Shown here in pieces: positions 62,451 to 64,000 of a DNA stretch of 64,000 nt (its first letter is position 1; every line of letters starts with the position of its first letter). The DNA lies in assembly GCF_003384935.1 (NCBI RefSeq), contig NZ_QTTQ01000010.1, positions 310,001 to 374,000 of the forward strand, in the 5' to 3' direction. Under the pieces are notes generated by a model. The model worked only from the letters and a program-made list of their open reading frames with translations. It searched no databases and was not told where the DNA came from. The stretch is from Lutibacter oceani. GTDB taxonomy: Bacteria > Bacteroidota > Bacteroidia > Flavobacteriales > Flavobacteriaceae. The position numbers and the translations under genes were made by a program.

Positions 62451-62882
62451 TTAAAATGAAATGAGTATTTTTATATATTCAGAAGGTGTTGTTTTTTTGT
62501 AACCAGTATTTCCTAAAACCTCCCCTTTTTTATTTAAAACAACAACATAAGGAAAATAACCAGGTTTATTATATTTTTCCATAAGTCTCTTATTTTGTAT
62601 TTGTTGTTTCTCCGTTAATCTATTTTTACTTTTTCTAGGAAAGTCTGCTTTAAACATTATAAAATGTTGCTTAGAATATTTTATGAATTCAGGAGTACTC
62701 CAAATTTCTCTATCTAATTTTATACAAGGCGCACACCAATCGGAACCTTGAAATACCAAAATAATATTTTTATTTTCTTTAAGTGCTAAATTTTTGGCAT
62801 CATCAAAATTTGTATTCCAATTTTGAGAATACATTGTGTAACTTCCAATAAAAAGAAAAAGGATTGCTATTTTTAAATTCAT
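62451..62882 (-). CDS. Periplasmic thioredoxin-family protein
   Basis: Exported thioredoxin-like protein of 143 residues, signal peptide ending TMYSQ. It has the redox pair C50-AP-C53 in QGSDWCAPCIKLDREIW and the cis-Pro region GYFPYVVVLN. First gene of thioredoxin-apbE-DUF4266-DUF3570; it probably reduces or reshuffles cysteines of the neighbours, such as the DUF4266 tail. Direction of electron flow is not known. Confidence 0.9.
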   Translation of the reverse strand: MNLKIAILFLFIGSYTMYSQNWNTNFDDAKNLALKENKNIILVFQGSDWCAPCIKLDREIWSTPEFIKYSKQHFIMFKADFPRKSKNRLTEKQQIQNKRLMEKYNKPGYFPYVVVLNKKGEVLGNTGYKKTTPSEYIKILISF

Positions 62883-63163
62883 ATAAATATGTTATAAGTA
62901 TTTCGTTTTACTTTAAAACAATTTAATAATGAGATACCCTAAGAAATTAATATCTTTTTCTCAAAAAAATCTTAAAAACTATATTAGAGCTAAATCATTT
63001 CATAAAACATTATTTTAATAATAATTCAATAAAAAGTTAAACATAAAAAAATTGAGTTTGAAGTAGGGTAAATTAAAAATCACTTGTTATAATTAATACA
63101 ACAAATGTTTATTTATAAATCAATTGTTAATATTTACTAACCCCTAATCCTCCTTTATTTAAG
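62883..63163. promoter_or_regulatory. Divergent intergenic region of the thioredoxin/ApbE operon and the cytochrome b gene
   Basis: A 281-base AT-rich gap without genes between divergent operons. It holds an imperfect 21-base palindrome (63084-63104, TTGTT...AACAA ends). TAGGGTA occurs twice in opposite orientation (63064-63070 and, as TACCCTA, 62935-62941). No exact TAnnTTTG box with proper spacing was found, so the promoters may use another sigma factor. Confidence 0.4.
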
Positions 63164-63994
63164 TTGAAAACTTTAACACATACTATTTATATTGCAATTA
63201 TGTCTTTAATAGTTATCGTTGTTACTATATACCTCTCATATGTAGGTTACAGCTATTACAATACTCCCTTAGAAGAACGATTTTATCATCCTAATCATAA
63301 TTGGTTTAAATCAAGTGGTCTCTTTGGACAAGGTATTGGTATTATAGGAACCTTTATGATTACTTTTGGTGTAGCAATTTATATTGCAAGAAAAAGGTAT
63401 CATTTTTTAGCAAAATATATTCGCTTAAAATACCTTTTAGAATTTCATATTTTTTTATGCACTTTAGGACCCATTTTAATTCTTTTTCATACGACTTTTA
63501 AATTTAACGGTATAGTATCAATTGCTTTTTGGAGTATGGTAGCTGTAGTATTGAGTGGTGTTGTTGGAAGATTTATTTATATACAAATACCTCGATCTAT
63601 TGAAGGTAGGGAACTAAGTTTAAGTGAAGTTCATAATATGAAAACGGATTTAACTTTAGTTTTAAACGAAAAATTTGAATTAGACAACAATGTAATAAAT
63701 ATGATTGTAAGTGCTACGGATGCTAACCAAAACTTATCTGAATCCAAAATTTCAATACGAAATTTAAGAAAAATTTTGAAATCAAAAAGAATTCCTAAGC
63801 CTGAAAGAAATTCTATTATAAAAATGGTTGTAAAGGAAAAAATTCTTTCAGGTAGAATTGCCAGATTACAAACTATGCAAAGGCTTTTTAAATATTGGCA
63901 TGTAGCACATTTGCCCTTTGCTCTTATTATGCTCATTATTTTAATTATTCATATTGGTGTAACAGTTGCCTTTGGATATAAATGGATATTTTAA
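63164..63994 (+). CDS. Membrane cytochrome b-like protein with four conserved-type histidines
   Basis: Integral membrane protein of 276 residues with about five helices (near 10-28, 57-75, 90-110, 118-140 and 247-270). H95 and H109 lie 14 residues apart in one helix, and H249 and H263 lie 14 apart in another, the ligand pattern of two-heme cytochrome b and ferric-reductase-like proteins. A polar cytoplasmic or periplasmic segment of about 100 residues separates the helix groups. The start is TTG at 63164. Overlaps the next gene by one base. Likely carries electrons across the membrane; partners unknown. Confidence 0.78.
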   Translation: MKTLTHTIYIAIMSLIVIVVTIYLSYVGYSYYNTPLEERFYHPNHNWFKSSGLFGQGIGIIGTFMITFGVAIYIARKRYHFLAKYIRLKYLLEFHIFLCTLGPILILFHTTFKFNGIVSIAFWSMVAVVLSGVVGRFIYIQIPRSIEGRELSLSEVHNMKTDLTLVLNEKFELDNNVINMIVSATDANQNLSESKISIRNLRKILKSKRIPKPERNSIIKMVVKEKILSGRIARLQTMQRLFKYWHVAHLPFALIMLIILIIHIGVTVAFGYKWIF

Positions 63995-64000
63995 TGAAAG
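63994..64000 (+). CDS. Start of a gene running out of the window
   Basis: An ATG at 63994 overlaps the cytochrome b stop (TAATG). The pattern is used repeatedly in this genome for coupled genes. Only two codons are visible, so its product cannot be named. Confidence 0.5.

Noticed and set aside
1-64000. CRISPR arrays, insertion sequences, prophage or toxin-antitoxin modules.
   Set aside because: No regularly spaced repeats, transposase, integrase other than housekeeping XerD, phage structural gene or recognisable toxin-antitoxin pair was seen.

Overview
The window is AT-rich chromosomal DNA of a member of the Bacteroidota, almost certainly a marine-type Flavobacteriaceae. The evidence is promoters of the TTG-N19..21-TAnnTTTG kind, a fused CcoNO oxidase subunit, FecR proteins with a DUF4974-like end, SPT-family and TonB/carboxypeptidase-D-like receptors, several lineage-typical families (DUF1015, DUF3822, DUF3857, TIGR02757, SRPBCC/START) and many TTG or GTG starts. 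The genus cannot be fixed from the sequence. No insertion sequence, prophage, rRNA operon or CRISPR array was seen. Most of the window is ordinary housekeeping DNA.

Layout. 1-9008 (+): end of serC, serA and DUF1015, then yggS, a DnaQ/GIY-YIG nuclease, a DUF3857 protein, a voltage-gated-type ion channel, miaA and a TIGR02757 protein. 9009-13587: aroQ, an outer-membrane barrel, xerD, rny, a structured RNA that looks like 6S RNA, zapA and a coiled-coil partner. 13754-17924: an M23 peptidase and a TonB-dependent receptor. 17935-28891: a complete cbb3 oxidase region. ccoI and ccoS-NO-Q-P have FNR-like operators. ccoG-ccoH-tauE share an operon with two PPK2 polyphosphate kinases. An Fnr/Crp regulator is divergent. 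28971-31402: an alpha-oxoamine synthase and a cysteine-synthase-family enzyme, a likely sulfonolipid (capnine) pair. 31492-48591: oligopeptidase B, YbaB, a RecD-like helicase, DUF3822, RsmD, MoxR with three SurA-like proteins, DUF493, a NadR-like ATPase, RecQ, Fmt, HU, YqgE, a class IV aminotransferase and a START protein. 48719-48792 is an elongator tRNA-Met, followed by the only long gene-poor stretch, which appears to hold a frame-broken gene remnant. 49380-52667: a large TolB-propeller/amidohydrolase.

52973-64000 is the most distinctive part. A TPR histidine kinase and response regulator are followed by seven further genes on the minus strand: thioredoxin-like, ApbE, DUF4266 lipoprotein, DUF3570 outer-membrane protein, ECF sigma factor, FecR and TonB receptor. 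Divergent from the thioredoxin gene is a membrane protein whose histidines (H95/H109 and H249/H263) fit a two-heme cytochrome b. Together the ApbE block and the cytochrome suggest an extracytoplasmic electron-transfer system with flavin attachment, possibly controlled by the adjacent cell-surface signalling trio.

All calls rest on reading the sequence by eye and on knowledge of families. No database search was run.
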